This document shows, in pieces, positions 35,849 through 46,289 of a stretch of 64,000 nt of DNA. The stretch is from CAVQYV01 sp963718295 [NCBI: uncultured Methylomirabilota bacterium] (GTDB lineage Bacteria; Methylomirabilota; Methylomirabilia; CAVQYV01), in the NCBI GenBank assembly GCA_963718295.1, contig CAVQYV010000005.1, positions 41,781 through 105,780 of the forward strand. Direction: 5' to 3'. The notes beneath the pieces were generated by a model. The model was not told where the DNA came from. It did no database searches and worked only from the letters and a program-made list of their open reading frames with translations. Positions within the stretch are counted from its first letter, which is position 1, and each line of letters opens with the position of its first letter. The translations under genes were made by a program, and so were the position numbers.

Positions 35849-36583
35849 TCAGTGGGCGGGGGAGGAAGCTGTAGGCCGGGATTCCACGCGGGCGGAGGCG
35901 CGAGCCCTCAGGACGTCCTGCTGGATATCGATTTTCACCCCCGTCGGCTCCAGGTGGAGGAGATGATCGGATTCCCATCGGCTCTCCTGCAGGGAGAACT
36001 CCTGGGGGACCATGTAGGGTGAAAGGTCCAGGATCTCCAGCCTCATGCCTTGGAGGGCCTTGTTGACCTGGGATCTTACGATTCTCTCGAAACCCGGGAT
36101 GAGGCGAAGCACCTCATAGAATCCTTCGGAGCTCTTTAGATCGAGGCTCAATACCTCCACCTTCAGCAGGAGCTTCTTGGCAGCCTCATCGATCCACGGA
36201 ACCAAGGAGAGATCGGAGCTGAAGTCCACGCTGGTATTGACCTGCATCGGCTTACCCAAGGGGATGCCCAGCGCCTCGCCGGCTCGAAGGTCATAGAGGA
36301 TCCAAATGGTCCCCTCCAGGCCCGTGAAGATCTTTCCCTCCCCCATCTTGGTCACCCAGGTTCGGTGGATGAGCAGCCTCGCCGACTGAAGGTCATCGCG
36401 GCTTTTGCCCCAATAGGAAATGGTGGTCCCTTCGAGGGACTTCAGCAGCGTTGCCAGTGATTCCCGAGGGAAGGAGATATCGAAGTGAACCTCCTGAGCC
36501 AGCGCCACCGGGGCCACGGACAGGGCCAGTGCCGCTCCCGTCAAGGCCATGCTCATGCAGATCGCGATCCAACGAATTTTCAT
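35849..36583 (-). CDS. Exported protein of unknown function
   Basis: A 244-residue protein with a clear signal peptide (about 1-29, ending ALAQ). The mature part alternates beta and helix, with no cysteine or metal motif visible. Family not recognised. The gene follows the lipoprotein gene at 36590 by six bases, and that gene overlaps htpX, so the three may share a transcript in envelope maintenance. Confidence 0.65.
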   Translation of the reverse strand: MKIRWIAICMSMALTGAALALSVAPVALAQEVHFDISFPRESLATLLKSLEGTTISYWGKSRDDLQSARLLIHRTWVTKMGEGKIFTGLEGTIWILYDLRAGEALGIPLGKPMQVNTSVDFSSDLSLVPWIDEAAKKLLLKVEVLSLDLKSSEGFYEVLRLIPGFERIVRSQVNKALQGMRLEILDLSPYMVPQEFSLQESRWESDHLLHLEPTGVKIDIQQDVLRARASARVESRPTASSPAH

Positions 36584-36589
36584 GGAATC

Positions 36590-37294
36590 CTAATCCTTCT
36601 TTTCAGGTGAGAGGGCCTCGATACCGAAAGGAAATACGCATTCCTCCACCTCCAGGCCCTTGTCCGCCAAAACGAAAGAGGTCTTCAGGGCCGCTATCTT
36701 GGCCTTGGGGTGAAGAGAACCGAAGAGGACCAATCCTTGTCTGGACTCCCCGGGAAGGATGGGAGCGGGGGAAAAGAGCAGGCCGGCCAGGACCTTGATC
36801 TTCTGCTGCCCCCCTCCCTCTTCGGACAGATTCCGATAGAGCTCCGTATACTCGATGGGCTGCAGCTCGCTTCCCTTGTCGCCCCCGAAGGTGGCGAAGC
36901 GCCCTCCCGTGACCATGGGTACTTTGGAGCTGTTGGTCGCGGTGATGAGGAATGCGTTGGTGCCCTCAAACCAGGCGGGAGCGGGATCGAAGAGGGCGGG
37001 GTTCGGAGAGTGGGAGGCCAGATGGGCCTGCAACTCCGGCTTCTTGAGATATTTCACCTCCACCGTCGATCTCTCGGAGCCGCAGACCAGAAAGCCATCC
37101 TTGATCTCGTGGCCCGCTTCCACCCAGGCGGGGCTGGGGGCCAGCTGCCTTTCCCCTACGATCTGGGGGGCGCATCCCGAGAGGGCCGCGCCCAGGACGA
37201 GCGAAGAGAGGACGACAAAGGAGAGGAGAAGGAATCGGATCCGGGGAACCCGTCCCCGCCCTCCCCTGGCTCGCCTACCGGGCCCGCTCTTCAA
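36590..37294 (-). CDS. Putative lipoprotein of unknown function
   Basis: A 234-residue protein with lipobox LSGC near residue 41 after a basic N-terminus. It has one further visible cysteine pair region (FLVCGSERS). No recognised family. It overlaps the end of htpX by four bases, so it is translationally coupled to an envelope protease. Confidence 0.65.
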   Translation of the reverse strand: MKSGPGRRARGGRGRVPRIRFLLLSFVVLSSLVLGAALSGCAPQIVGERQLAPSPAWVEAGHEIKDGFLVCGSERSTVEVKYLKKPELQAHLASHSPNPALFDPAPAWFEGTNAFLITATNSSKVPMVTGGRFATFGGDKGSELQPIEYTELYRNLSEEGGGQQKIKVLAGLLFSPAPILPGESRQGLVLFGSLHPKAKIAALKTSFVLADKGLEVEECVFPFGIEALSPEKKD

Positions 37295-38145
37295 GCGATC
37301 CTCATGGCCCGCAGGCGTGCAACCCGTTCCTCGATGGGCGGATGGGTGGAAAAGAGGGAGAGAAAGCTTCTCCCTCTCAGAGGGTTCACGATGAAGAGAT
37401 GGGAGGTGGCGGGATTGGCAGCCATAGGAATCCTCTCCGCCCCTAACTCCAATTTCTGCAGGGCATCGGCCAGCCTCCCCGGGCTTTTGGTGATGCGGGC
37501 AGAGCCCTCATCGGCCAGATACTCCCGGGAGCGGGATATGGCCAACTGGATGAGCGTGGCGGCAACGGGGGCCAGGATCGCCATGAAGATAAAGCCCAGG
37601 GCCCCTCCGCCCCGGTCCTCCTCATCCCGCCCTCCAAACCCACCGAAGATGGCAGTCCACTTGGCCATATTAGCCAACATGACGATCACGCCCGCCATGG
37701 TGGCAGCAATGGTGGCAATCAGGGTATCCCGGTGCTTGATATGGGAGAGCTCATGGGCGAGAACCCCTTCCAATTCCCCGCTGGAAAGGATCCGGAGGAT
37801 CCCCTCGGTCACCGCCACCGCCGCGTGCTGGGGCGAGCGCCCGGTGGCAAAGGCATTGGGGGTTTCATTGGGCACGATATAGACCTTGGGCATGGGGATG
37901 CCGGCCCTCTGGGCCAAGCCCCGCACGACCCGAAACAGCTCCGGGGCATCTGCCTCCTGAACCTCCCGGGCACGATACAGGGCGAGAACGATCCGATCGG
38001 AGAACCAGTAACTCCCGAAATTCATGACCCCCGCAAAGATCAACGCAACCATCATTCCCTGCCGCCCCCCCAAGTAGTTGCCGAGCAGGACAAACAGCCC
38101 TGTCAGCAGTCCTAAAAGCAGAGCGGTCTTAAAGGTGTTCGACAT
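37291..38145 (-). CDS. htpX: Membrane zinc metalloprotease HtpX
   Basis: A 284-residue M48 protease. Two N-terminal membrane spans (10-24, 32-46). Zinc motif HELSH at 131-135, third ligand in SREYLADE. Additional spans in the middle. It degrades misfolded inner-membrane proteins. It follows hspR on the same strand with a 53-base gap, which makes heat-shock control likely. Confidence 0.92.
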   Translation of the reverse strand: MSNTFKTALLLGLLTGLFVLLGNYLGGRQGMMVALIFAGVMNFGSYWFSDRIVLALYRAREVQEADAPELFRVVRGLAQRAGIPMPKVYIVPNETPNAFATGRSPQHAAVAVTEGILRILSSGELEGVLAHELSHIKHRDTLIATIAATMAGVIVMLANMAKWTAIFGGFGGRDEEDRGGGALGFIFMAILAPVAATLIQLAISRSREYLADEGSARITKSPGRLADALQKLELGAERIPMAANPATSHLFIVNPLRGRSFLSLFSTHPPIEERVARLRAMRIA

Positions 38146-38198
38146 CTTGACTCCTCCCTATTGTCAGCCTATCGTCAGCCTGATCGAGCTTGCGCTCC

Positions 38199-38594
38199 CT
38201 ATGCATCTTTTACCCTTCGCCTGAGGCCCATCTTCCCTACTGGCACCAGGGTTTCCTTGTTGTCCATATTAGCCGAATCGATCTCGTTTTTCAACTGTTC
38301 TCGGAGGACCAGAATGGTATTCTCCATCTGTCGTCCCATCTCCTCCATCCTCTCCCGCATATTGAGGACCACTTCCACGCCCGCCAGATTGACTCCCAAA
38401 TCGCGAATGAGGCGGGTGATCATCTCGATGCGGTCCACGTCCTCCTGAGAATAGAGGCGCGTGTTCCCCCCCGTCCGCGAGGGCCTGATCAATCCCTGCT
38501 TTTCATAAGCCCGGAGCGTCTGGGGATGAATCGAGAACATCTCTGCCACTATGCTGATCATGTAAAGCGGTTTCTTTTCCTGGTTCGATTTCAT
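38199..38594 (-). CDS. hspR: MerR-family heat-shock regulator HspR
   Basis: A 131-residue regulator. The N-terminal winged helix reads YMISIVAEMFSIHPQTLRAY and EKQGLIRPSRTGGNTRLYSQ, typical of HspR, followed by a coiled-coil dimer helix. HspR represses dnaK operons through HAIR elements with DnaK as corepressor. It lies 17 bases after dnaJ in the chaperone operon. A complete HAIR site was not found upstream of dnaK. Confidence 0.87.
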   Translation of the reverse strand: MKSNQEKKPLYMISIVAEMFSIHPQTLRAYEKQGLIRPSRTGGNTRLYSQEDVDRIEMITRLIRDLGVNLAGVEVVLNMRERMEEMGRQMENTILVLREQLKNEIDSANMDNKETLVPVGKMGLRRRVKDA

Positions 38595-38611
38595 CTCTGC
38601 CTCTCAAAAGC

Positions 38612-39790
38612 TCAAAAGATGCGGGGAATATCCCTGCGGGGGTCTTCCGGATTCAACCTTTCAAAATCCTTGAGCAATTGCTGGGAGCGATCGTCCAAGC
38701 CTTTGGGGACCACGATCTTCACCTCTACATATTGATCTCCCCGGCCTGAGCCCTTCAAATGAGGCACCCCCTTTCCCCGCAACCGAAATACCTGGCCACT
38801 GGAGGTCTCGGGAGGGATCCTCATCGAGGTCATCCCATCTACCGTAGGCACTTCGATCGCCGCCCCGAGAGCTGACTCCGATATGGAAATCGGCATCTTG
38901 CAATAGATATTATCCCCCTTGCGCTCGAAGAAGACGTGAGGACGAATGCGGGTAGTGATGTAAAGGTCCCCCGGGGGGGCTCCCATGGGACCTGCCTCCC
39001 CCTTTTCTGCCAATCGGACCTTCGATCCGTTATCCACGCCGGCGGGAATCTTCACCGAGAGGCGCTCGTTTTGCAGGGCGACCCCCCTGCCGGCGCAGGC
39101 GACGCAGGAAATCCTCTTTCTGCCCCGACCCCCACAAGCCGGGCAGGTCTGGCTCAAGCTCAGTGACCCCCTCGATACCTGCCTCTTCCCGGTTCCCCTG
39201 CATTCGGGACAGACCTGCTGGCTGGAGTCAGGTGCCTCCCCGGTCCCCTGACAGGCGGAGCAGGCCACATGCCTCTGAACATTGACCTGGGTGGTCAATC
39301 CCCGCACCGCGTCCATGAAGTCCAGGTCCACGGTGTAATAGATATCCTCTCCCCTTCCCGGCTGCTGCGCCTCCTCCTGATACGATGGATACGATCCGCG
39401 CGAACTGCGGCGAAAGAGATCGGAGAAGAGATCGGAGAAACCGCCAGCGCCGCCGCCACCTCCGCCTGCGCCGGCCTCAAATCTCAGGTTGGAAAAATCG
39501 ATATTGCTGAAATCGAAGCCCCCGAATCCGCCACCTGCGCCGGCGTCCGCCGGTCCCGGGCGATACGAGGGTCCCTGGTGTCCGAAGAGATCATACTGCT
39601 TCCGTTTCTCCGGATTGCTGAGGACTTCATAGGCCTCATTGATCTCCTTGAATTTCGCCTCGGCCCCTTTGTCATTGGGATTGACATCCGGATGGTGTTT
39701 GCGGGCCAACCTGCGGTAGGCCTTTTTGATTTCCTTTTCGGCAGCCCCCTTGGGAACCCCCAAGACCTCATAGTAGTCTCTTTTGGCCAC
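38612..39790 (-). CDS. dnaJ: Chaperone DnaJ
   Basis: A 392-residue co-chaperone. J domain 1-70 with the HPD tripeptide in KHHPDVNPN. Glycine-rich linker about 75-135. Four zinc-finger repeats [24 protein letters not shown] and CVACAGRG. Substrate-binding C-terminal domains follow. It sits between hsp20 and hspR on the strand of dnaK. Confidence 0.93.
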   Translation of the reverse strand: MAKRDYYEVLGVPKGAAEKEIKKAYRRLARKHHPDVNPNDKGAEAKFKEINEAYEVLSNPEKRKQYDLFGHQGPSYRPGPADAGAGGGFGGFDFSNIDFSNLRFEAGAGGGGGGAGGFSDLFSDLFRRSSRGSYPSYQEEAQQPGRGEDIYYTVDLDFMDAVRGLTTQVNVQRHVACSACQGTGEAPDSSQQVCPECRGTGKRQVSRGSLSLSQTCPACGGRGRKRISCVACAGRGVALQNERLSVKIPAGVDNGSKVRLAEKGEAGPMGAPPGDLYITTRIRPHVFFERKGDNIYCKMPISISESALGAAIEVPTVDGMTSMRIPPETSSGQVFRLRGKGVPHLKGSGRGDQYVEVKIVVPKGLDDRSQQLLKDFERLNPEDPRRDIPRIF

Positions 39791-39961
39791 CCCACTTGCC
39801 CCTGTCGCTCCCGACGGTATGTTCGTTCGGTATTCCGCCTGACATCTGATGCTTAGGTATGATCGCTATGATAACGGGGGGAGGCCACGAAGGGAATGAA
39901 GTCGAGCCTTCTCGATCCCTCCTTCGTGGCCGCCGCCCCGAATCTTCAGTAACTCCTGCTC

Positions 39962-40441
39962 CTATTTGACTTGCACTTGGATCTGCTTCGGCTTCGCCTC
40001 TTCCGCCTTGGGCAGGGAGATCTCCAGGATACCATCTTTGAAGGTGGCCTCGATCCCTTCCTGCTTGACGGTATTGGGCAGCGTAAACGACCTCTGGAAG
40101 GTTCCGTAGGTCCGTTCCACCCGATGGTAATTCTCCTGCTGGACCTCCTTTTCGAACTTCTTCTTGCCCTTCAGGGTGAAGGTGTTGTCCTGAACCCGGA
40201 TGTCGATATCCTCCTTCTTCAGGCCCGGAAGCTCCGCCTTGAGCACCAGCTTCTCTTCCGTCTCATAGATATCCATGGCTGGAGCCCAGGCGCCGGCAGC
40301 CAGGCCCTCTTCCTCGGTTCCCTTCATCTTGCCGAAGTACTCGCTGAAGAGCCGGTCCATTTCCCTCTGCAGGGAAGAAATCTCCCCCAAGGGCCCCCAG
40401 CGCCTCAGCCCGCGAAAAGGTTCCCACCTGGTGATTGCCAT
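39962..40441 (-). CDS. Small heat-shock protein Hsp20
   Basis: A 159-residue alpha-crystallin-domain chaperone. N-terminal WEPFRGLRRWGPLGEISSLQ, core LKAELPGLKKEDIDIRVQDN and the A-x-x-x-n-G-v-L-type segment ATFKDGILEISLPK. Followed by a short tail rather than the IxI/V motif, ending KQIQVQVK. It prevents aggregation. Downstream of dnaK by 76 bases in the same operon. Confidence 0.93.
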   Translation of the reverse strand: MAITRWEPFRGLRRWGPLGEISSLQREMDRLFSEYFGKMKGTEEEGLAAGAWAPAMDIYETEEKLVLKAELPGLKKEDIDIRVQDNTFTLKGKKKFEKEVQQENYHRVERTYGTFQRSFTLPNTVKQEGIEATFKDGILEISLPKAEEAKPKQIQVQVK

Positions 40442-40517
40442 CTCCTTTCACCTCCCTTCTACTGAGATGATCGTTATAGGATCACAGGGCCGGTACGCCC
40501 CTCGATCTTCTTCAAAC

Positions 40518-42455
40518 TTACTTCTTACCCAGATCCTCGAATTCCGCATCCACTACGTCGCCGGCGGGCTTGCCGCCATCTCCGCCCGAAGAGGGGCCAG
40601 CACTCCGATCCTCCCCTCCAGCATCTTTGGGGGCGGATCCGGAGGCGGCGCGGGCCTGGGCCTCTTTGTACATCACTTCGGCCAAATTATGGGAGGCCTT
40701 GGTGAGCTGATCCATCGCCTTCTTGATCCGATCCATATCCTGGCTTTCCAGCGCCTTTTTCCCCTCGGAGATGCCCTCTTCAATCGGGGAGATCTCGCTG
40801 ATGGGGATCTTTTCCCGGTTCTCGTTAAGGGTCTTCTCCGTGGCGTAGATCAAATTATCGAGGTGGTTCCGGGTCTCGATGTCCTGGCGCCTCCGCTTGT
40901 CCTCCTCGGAATGGGCGTCGGCGTCCCTCACCATCTTCTTGATTTCCTCGTCGGTGAGGCCACTGGAGGCGGTGATGGTGATTTGCTGTTCCTTTCCGGT
41001 TCCCAGATCCTTCGCTGAGACATTGACGATGCCGTTGGCGTCGATATCGAATGTCACCTCCACCTGGGGGATGCCTCGCGGCGCCGGGGGAATTCCCACC
41101 AGATGGAACTTGCCCAGGGTCCGGTTATCGGCCGCCATCTCCCGCTCCCCCTGGAGCACATGGATCTCCACACTGGTCTGGCTATCCGCGGCGGTGGTGA
41201 AGATCTCGCTCTTGCGGGTGGGGATGGTGGTATTGCGCTCGATCAGGCGGGTCATCACCCCTCCCAGGGTTTCGATTCCCAGGGAGAGCGGGGTGACATC
41301 GAGAAGGACCACATCCTTCACATCACCCGCCAGGACTCCGGCCTGTATGGCGGCTCCCACCGCGACCACCTCATCGGGGTTGACCCCCTTGTGGGGCTCC
41401 TTCCCGAAGAGCTCCTTGACCACCTGCTGCACCTTGGGCATGCGGGTCTGTCCACCCACCAGGATCACCTCATCGATATCCGAGGACTTGAAGCCTGCGT
41501 CCTCCAGGGCCCTCTTGCAGGGCCCGACGCTCCGCTGGATCAGATCATCCACCAGCTGCTCCAGCTTCGCCCGGCTTAGCTTCATGGAGAGGTGCTTGGG
41601 GCCCGAGGCATCGGCAGTAATGAAGGGGAGATTGATCTCCGTCTCCATGGTGGTGGAGAGCTCGCACTTGGCTTTTTCCGCCGCCTCCTTCAGACGCTGC
41701 AACGCCATCCGGTCCTGGGAGAGATCGATACCCTGGTCTTTTTTGTACTCCTCGACGATCCAACGCATGACGCGCTCATCGAAGTCATCTCCACCCAGAT
41801 GGGTATCTCCATTGGTGGATTTCACCTCGAACACGCCCTCCCCGATCTCCAGGATGGAGATATCAAAGGTCCCGCCGCCCAGATCATAGACGGCTATCTT
41901 CTGATCCTTCTTTTTATCCAGGCCGTAGGCCAGGGCTGAAGCCGTGGGCTCATTGATGATCCGCAGTACCTCCAGTCCGGCAATCCTGCCGGCGTCCTTG
42001 GTGGCCTGCCGCTGGCTATCGTTGAAGTAAGCCGGAACGGTGATGACCGCCTGGGTAACTTTCTGGCCCAGGTAGGCCTCAGCAGACTCCTTCATCTTCT
42101 GCAGGACCATGGCCGAGATCTCGGGGGGGGAATACCCCTTCCCCTTGATCTCCACCGTGGCATCTCCGTTCTGGGCCCTGACGACCTTGAAGGGAACCAG
42201 CTTGATCTCCTGTTGCACCTCATCGTACTTGCGGCCCATAAATCGTTTGATGGAAAAGACGGTATTCTCCGAGTTGGTTACTGCCTGGCGCTTAGCCACC
42301 TGGCCTACCACTCTGTCCCCATCTTTGGTGAAGGCTACGACGGAAGGGGTTGTCCGGCCTCCCTCCGCACTGGGGATGACGACGGGATCGCCACCTTCCA
42401 TAACCGACACCACCGAGTTGGTAGTTCCCAGGTCAATTCCAATTACCTTGCTCAC
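40518..42455 (-). CDS. dnaK: Chaperone DnaK (Hsp70)
   Basis: A 645-residue Hsp70. Signature segments [28 protein letters not shown] and [14 protein letters not shown] in the ATPase domain, [16 protein letters not shown] at the linker and the acidic C-terminus AEFEDLGKK. No grpE lies between the chaperone genes. Strong promoter 100 bases upstream. Confidence 0.97.
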   Translation of the reverse strand: MSKVIGIDLGTTNSVVSVMEGGDPVVIPSAEGGRTTPSVVAFTKDGDRVVGQVAKRQAVTNSENTVFSIKRFMGRKYDEVQQEIKLVPFKVVRAQNGDATVEIKGKGYSPPEISAMVLQKMKESAEAYLGQKVTQAVITVPAYFNDSQRQATKDAGRIAGLEVLRIINEPTASALAYGLDKKKDQKIAVYDLGGGTFDISILEIGEGVFEVKSTNGDTHLGGDDFDERVMRWIVEEYKKDQGIDLSQDRMALQRLKEAAEKAKCELSTTMETEINLPFITADASGPKHLSMKLSRAKLEQLVDDLIQRSVGPCKRALEDAGFKSSDIDEVILVGGQTRMPKVQQVVKELFGKEPHKGVNPDEVVAVGAAIQAGVLAGDVKDVVLLDVTPLSLGIETLGGVMTRLIERNTTIPTRKSEIFTTAADSQTSVEIHVLQGEREMAADNRTLGKFHLVGIPPAPRGIPQVEVTFDIDANGIVNVSAKDLGTGKEQQITITASSGLTDEEIKKMVRDADAHSEEDKRRRQDIETRNHLDNLIYATEKTLNENREKIPISEISPIEEGISEGKKALESQDMDRIKKAMDQLTKASHNLAEVMYKEAQARAASGSAPKDAGGEDRSAGPSSGGDGGKPAGDVVDAEFEDLGKK

Positions 42456-42556
42456 CGTAAACCTCCTTTTTTTCTCTTAAGAGATCCTGCTCTCTTGTTT
42501 TGGAGTCGATAAGAACAGCAGTTGCAAATGGAAATCGATGACTTCATTGAGTGGAT

Positions 42557-42585
42557 AATATAAAATATGAGCCCCATCTTGTCAA
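42557..42585 (-). promoter_or_regulatory. Promoter of the dnaK operon
   Basis: Minus strand TTGACA (42585-42580) and TATATT (42562-42557), spacing 17. An ACTCAA half-site lies just after the -10 and might belong to an HspR site, but the matching half is not evident. Confidence 0.72.
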
Positions 42586-42752
42586 GTCATTTTACAAAAA
42601 AATAGTAAACTTTTCAAATTGATGGCAGGAGGGGGCCTGGAGGGAGGAACGACGCTTTGAGTCTATGCCCAGTTCGGCGGGATTCCCGACCGCCCGTCCC
42701 AGAAGTTGCTGAGATCTCTTGCAGAAACCGCCATCCCTGCCCCTCGAAGCGC

Positions 42753-42781
42753 TTGACAAATGATCTTGGAAGCGGTATTAA
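42753..42781 (+). promoter_or_regulatory. Promoter of the phosphatase/nth transcript
   Basis: TTGACA at 42753 and TATTAA at 42776, spacing 17. It lies about 180 bases before ATG 42963, leaving a leader in which I see no gene. Confidence 0.65.
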
Positions 42782-42962
42782 GTTCCTGCCCTTTTCTGCC
42801 TCCCTCCGTGACCCAAAGAGATATTTTCTCTGCACCTCGAGGGAACTCGGATGGCCGAGGGAGGAGAAACCAAAATGGATTGGGGCTCCCCGCAGCGATC
42901 TGCGAGGATTGTGTGCGCCATGCACTTTCGTGCCCTGTAGTAAGGAGAGGAAGGAATCCCTC

Positions 42963-43628
42963 ATGACTTTCGACCCTGGGAGGAAACGGCCGGTTGACCT
43001 CCTGATCTTCGACCTGGACTGCACCTTGGCCGACACCAAATTTGATATCGCCCAGGCCACAAACTACGCCCTGAGGCATCTGGGCCTGCCGATGCTCCCC
43101 GTGGAAACGATCTATGGGTATATCGGCAATGGGGTGGAGAAGATCATCGAGCGGGCGCTGACCCAAGAACATGCATCTCTGCGGAAAGAAGCGCTGAACT
43201 TTTTCGGCGAGCACTACGATCGGCACCTTCTGGATCACACCCGCCTGTACCCCCGTGTTCGCGAGACCCTGGAGCATTTCCAGGGAAAGAAAAAGGCGGT
43301 AGCCACCAACAAGACCCTCAAATATACCTTGAAGATGCTCGAAGGTCTAAAAATACGGTCCCACTTCGAGATGGTGTTGGGTGGAGACAGCACCGAACAC
43401 AAAAAGCCCAATCCCGAACCCCTGGAGAAGATCATCCAGGGCCTGCAAGTGGAGCCCAACCGCGCAGTGATGGTGGGAGACAGTGTGCCAGATGTCTTGG
43501 CCGGCAAACGAGCTGGGTTGATTACCTGCGCCCTTAGCTATGGCCTGGGAAAGCGGGAGGATCTCCTTCAGGCGGCGCCTGATTACCTGCTGGATGACAT
43601 GTGGCAGCTTACGGAGATATTGGCCTAA
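42963..43628 (+). CDS. HAD-superfamily hydrolase (phosphoglycolate phosphatase type)
   Basis: A 221-residue phosphatase. Motif I is FDLDCTLADTK, with Cys in place of the more usual Gly after DxD. Motif II is VATNK, motif III lysine in EHKKPNPEP, motif IV MVGDSVPDVLAG. Helical cap between I and II. ATG 42963 follows AAGGAGAGGAAGGAATCC; an upstream extension lacks an RBS. Substrate probably phosphoglycolate or pyrophosphate. Confidence 0.83.
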   Translation: MTFDPGRKRPVDLLIFDLDCTLADTKFDIAQATNYALRHLGLPMLPVETIYGYIGNGVEKIIERALTQEHASLRKEALNFFGEHYDRHLLDHTRLYPRVRETLEHFQGKKKAVATNKTLKYTLKMLEGLKIRSHFEMVLGGDSTEHKKPNPEPLEKIIQGLQVEPNRAVMVGDSVPDVLAGKRAGLITCALSYGLGKREDLLQAAPDYLLDDMWQLTEILA

Positions 43629-43651
43629 GGGATTTAGCAAGGGGCTCACCG

Positions 43652-43975
43652 ATGTTCCAATGTGGCCATTGCGGCCAGGAGTTGAAGATTGAAGGGCAGA
43701 TCCGACGCGAGGAGGCCTGTCCGTCCTGCGGCGGCTACCTGCACTGTTGCCTGAATTGCAGGTTCTTCGCCGACGGCATTTCCCGCAGATGCAGCGAGCC
43801 CCAGGCGGAAGAGGTGCGGGATCGGTCGGCGGCCAATTTCTGCGGCTTCTTCGTCCTGGGTCGGGGCGGGGCTTCCTTTGCCTCGCTTCACTCGGATGCC
43901 AAGGCAGAAGAGGCCAAGGCCCGGTTCGAGGCACTCTTTCGCAAGGAGCCCAAGGGGGGCATGATACCGTCGTGA
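43652..43975 (+). CDS. Small zinc-ribbon protein
   Basis: A 107-residue protein beginning MFQCGHCGQE, with CPSCGGYLHCCLNCRFF and later CSEP and NFCGFF. Four CxxC-like pairs suggest two zinc sites. Its family is unknown to me. ATG 43652 follows AAGGGG. Its stop overlaps the nth start (GTGA), so the two are coupled, which suggests a DNA-repair link. Confidence 0.7.
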   Translation: MFQCGHCGQELKIEGQIRREEACPSCGGYLHCCLNCRFFADGISRRCSEPQAEEVRDRSAANFCGFFVLGRGGASFASLHSDAKAEEAKARFEALFRKEPKGGMIPS

Positions 43976-44730
43976 AAGAAGGCCCCCGCATCCGTGAGAT
44001 ATGGAAGAAGCTGGAGGCCGAATATCGTGGAACGACCGTCGCCCTTCATTTCCAGAATCCTCTCCAGCTCTTGATTGCCACGATTCTGGCCGCCCAGTGT
44101 ACCGATGAGAGGGTTAACGAGGTCACCCAGAGGCTCTTCCAGAAATATCCTACGGCGGAGTCCTTCGCCAACGCAGATCCGGCGGAGCTGGAAGTGGACA
44201 TTCGCCCCACCGGCTTCTTTCGCAACAAGGCGAAGGCGGTCATCGGCTCCTGCAGGAAGATCGTGGACTCCTTCGGAGGGCGGGTGCCGGCACGCCTGGA
44301 GGATCTGATGAATCTCCCGGGGGTGGGGCGAAAGACGGCCAATATCCTGCTGGGGAATGCCTTTGACCAGCAGGCGATTGCGGTGGACACCCATGTCTTC
44401 CGGGTCTCCCATCGCCTGGGCCTCACCCAGAGTTCGGATCCAGATCAGGTGGAGGAGGAGCTCACCCGCCTCATCCCCAAGCAGAATTGGACCCAAGCCA
44501 CTCACTGGCTGGGTTGGCATGGCCGCAAGATCTGCCAGGCTAAGAAGCCCCTCTGCACCGTCTGCATCCTTTATGATCTCTGCCCTTGGGAGGGAAAACC
44601 GGTCGAGGCGGGGAAGGATTTCCGAGCCAAGAAAGATTCAAAGGAAAGGGCAGCGATCCGATCGCAGAAGACTGCTTCTTGCCCCTCAACCCTTTGGGCA
44701 TTTGCCGGCAGACCTATCCATCCGATCTGA
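43972..44730 (+). CDS. nth: Endonuclease III
   Basis: About 252 residues. Helix-hairpin-helix LPGVGRKTANILLGNAF, then the catalytic aspartate in VDTHVFRVSHRLG. The 4Fe-4S ligands follow the C-x6-C-x2-C-x5-C pattern in CQAKKPLCTVCILYDLC. It excises oxidised pyrimidines. GTG start overlaps the preceding stop. The C-terminus extends about 40 residues beyond usual Nth, with no known motif. Confidence 0.9.
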   Translation: MKEGPRIREIWKKLEAEYRGTTVALHFQNPLQLLIATILAAQCTDERVNEVTQRLFQKYPTAESFANADPAELEVDIRPTGFFRNKAKAVIGSCRKIVDSFGGRVPARLEDLMNLPGVGRKTANILLGNAFDQQAIAVDTHVFRVSHRLGLTQSSDPDQVEEELTRLIPKQNWTQATHWLGWHGRKICQAKKPLCTVCILYDLCPWEGKPVEAGKDFRAKKDSKERAAIRSQKTASCPSTLWAFAGRPIHPI

Positions 44731-44800
44731 GGCACCCATTGTAGTACTAAGAGCAAGGCTACGTCTTACATCATCTCAGGAATAGAAAGGTAACCGAACT

Positions 44801-44893
44801 ATGGGGAGCGTGGTCAAGAAGAGGCGCAAGAAGATGAGCAGGCATAAATTCAAAAAGCGACTTCGCGCCACCCGCCACCAGCGAAAGAAGTAA
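44801..44893 (+). CDS. AURKAIP1/COX24-domain micro-protein
   Basis: Thirty residues, MGSVVKKRRKKMSRHKFKKR then LRATRHQRKK. The KKRRKKMxxHKxKKRxRxxR pattern is the bacterial AURKAIP1/COX24 family, related to mitochondrial ribosomal mS38 and thought to bind the small ribosomal subunit. GAAAGG lies upstream. A stem-loop follows 44 bases after the stop. Confidence 0.82.
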   Translation: MGSVVKKRRKKMSRHKFKKRLRATRHQRKK

Positions 44894-44936
44894 GGGGAAG
44901 TAACAGGCAGGGCAAAAAGACCCTGATGAAGCACTT

Positions 44937-44973
44937 CAGGGTGCGGGCTTCTCCTTTGAGGGCCCGCACCCTG
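44937..44973 (+). terminator. Stem-loop after the micro-protein gene
   Basis: CAGGGTGCGGGC pairs with GCCCGCACCCTG, 12 bases, loop 13. No T-run follows, so it may act as a rho-linked stop or mRNA 3' end. The remaining 44974-45348 shows no gene. Confidence 0.6.
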
Positions 44974-45348
44974 GCCGCCAGAGTTCCTTTCTCGAAATCT
45001 CGTCCGGCCATCGGCCTGAAATGACCACCCCTTGCTGATTGCAAACTCGTTTTTCCACCCATCCGTCAGATCCGACCTTTACTTCCGTAGATCCCATCTC
45101 TCGATGCCTCCCAATCCTCCTTCTTTTACGGTTGGGAGTCCGGAGCACAGAAGCTCGCGAAGGGCACTCCGGGGCAACCCAGGCCTCCCTCCCCCTTGAT
45201 GCCATCATGCGTAACATAAGGTTCGACATGGGATCGAACTCTTGGCATAGGTGATGCGCGGGCCATCCACCATTCGATTTTGATATCTTTCCTTCGCCCG
45301 GATGTGGTAGAGGAGAGTGGTAAGTCAGAAAGAAGGGAGGCAAGTGCC

Positions 45349-46257
45349 ATGGGTAATTGGGAAAATCGGATAGGAAGGGAGGAAGGGGCCATGATCGGTA
45401 AGGGAATCGAAGGACTCAGGGGAGCAGCGAACATCGGCAGGAGGATCGGAGGCAAGTCCCTGGTCCTGGCTGTGATCATCTTCGTCCTGTTGTGGGGCAC
45501 CTTCGTGCTCGTACCCGCCGGCCACCGGGGCGTGGTGTTGCTCTGGGGCTCCGTGGAAAAGCGGGTTATGGGGGAAGGCCTCAATTTCAAGGTTCCCCTC
45601 GCCGAACGGGTGATCAAGGTGGACGTGCGGGTCCAGCCCCATCCCTTCCGGGAGATCGACGCCGCTTCCAAGGAGTATCAGGCGGTGAAGCTCACGGGAA
45701 TGATGAACTTCCACATCGATCCGGCCTATGTAAATGAGCTCTACCAAAAGGTGGGATCCGATTTTGCCGACAAGGTGATCGATCCCGCCTTCAACGACTT
45801 CATCAAAGAGGTAGTCCCCACCTACACCGTCCAGGAGATCCTTCCCAAGCGGGAGGAGATTCGGAAAACAGCCATGGCCAAGCTGGGAGGAAACCTCTCT
45901 CGCTACCACATCATCGTGGACGATATCTATCTCTCCAATATCCGCTTCAGCCCCGAATACGAACAGGCCATTGAGGCGAAGCAGGTGGCGCAACAACAGG
46001 TGGAGACCCAGAAGCAGGTGCTCGCCCAGCGGGAGATCGAGGCCAAGCAAAAGGTGGCGTCGGCCAAGGGTGAGGCGGAGTCAACGGTCATCGTGGCCGA
46101 AGGTATGGCGAAGGGAAATGAGGTCCTGGCTCGCTCCATCAGCCCTCTCCTTGTCCAATACAAGAGCATCGAGAAATGGAACGGGAGCCTGCCCCAGGTG
46201 GCGGGAGGGGCTTTGCCCTTCATCAATCTGGGGAGGATGGGAGAAGCTTCCAAGTAG
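45349..46257 (+). CDS. SPFH/prohibitin-family membrane protein
   Basis: About 302 residues. One N-terminal membrane span (about 35-58, SLVLAVIIFVLLWGTFVLVP). SPFH domain starts AGHRGVVLLWGSVEKRVMGE. A long charged coiled coil follows, with the alanine/glutamate pattern EIEAKQKVASAKGEAESTVI. Prohibitin-like proteins form rings that scaffold membrane proteases. ATG 45349 follows GGGAGGCAAGTGCC. Stand-alone gene. Confidence 0.83.
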   Translation: MGNWENRIGREEGAMIGKGIEGLRGAANIGRRIGGKSLVLAVIIFVLLWGTFVLVPAGHRGVVLLWGSVEKRVMGEGLNFKVPLAERVIKVDVRVQPHPFREIDAASKEYQAVKLTGMMNFHIDPAYVNELYQKVGSDFADKVIDPAFNDFIKEVVPTYTVQEILPKREEIRKTAMAKLGGNLSRYHIIVDDIYLSNIRFSPEYEQAIEAKQVAQQQVETQKQVLAQREIEAKQKVASAKGEAESTVIVAEGMAKGNEVLARSISPLLVQYKSIEKWNGSLPQVAGGALPFINLGRMGEASK

Positions 46258-46289
46258 TCGGAGGGGCCGAGCGAGGATCTGGATCCAGT

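Noticed and set aside
42456-42602. HspR HAIR element upstream of dnaK
   Set aside because: Only one ACTCAA half-site is visible; the paired CTTGAGT half at the proper spacing is absent.
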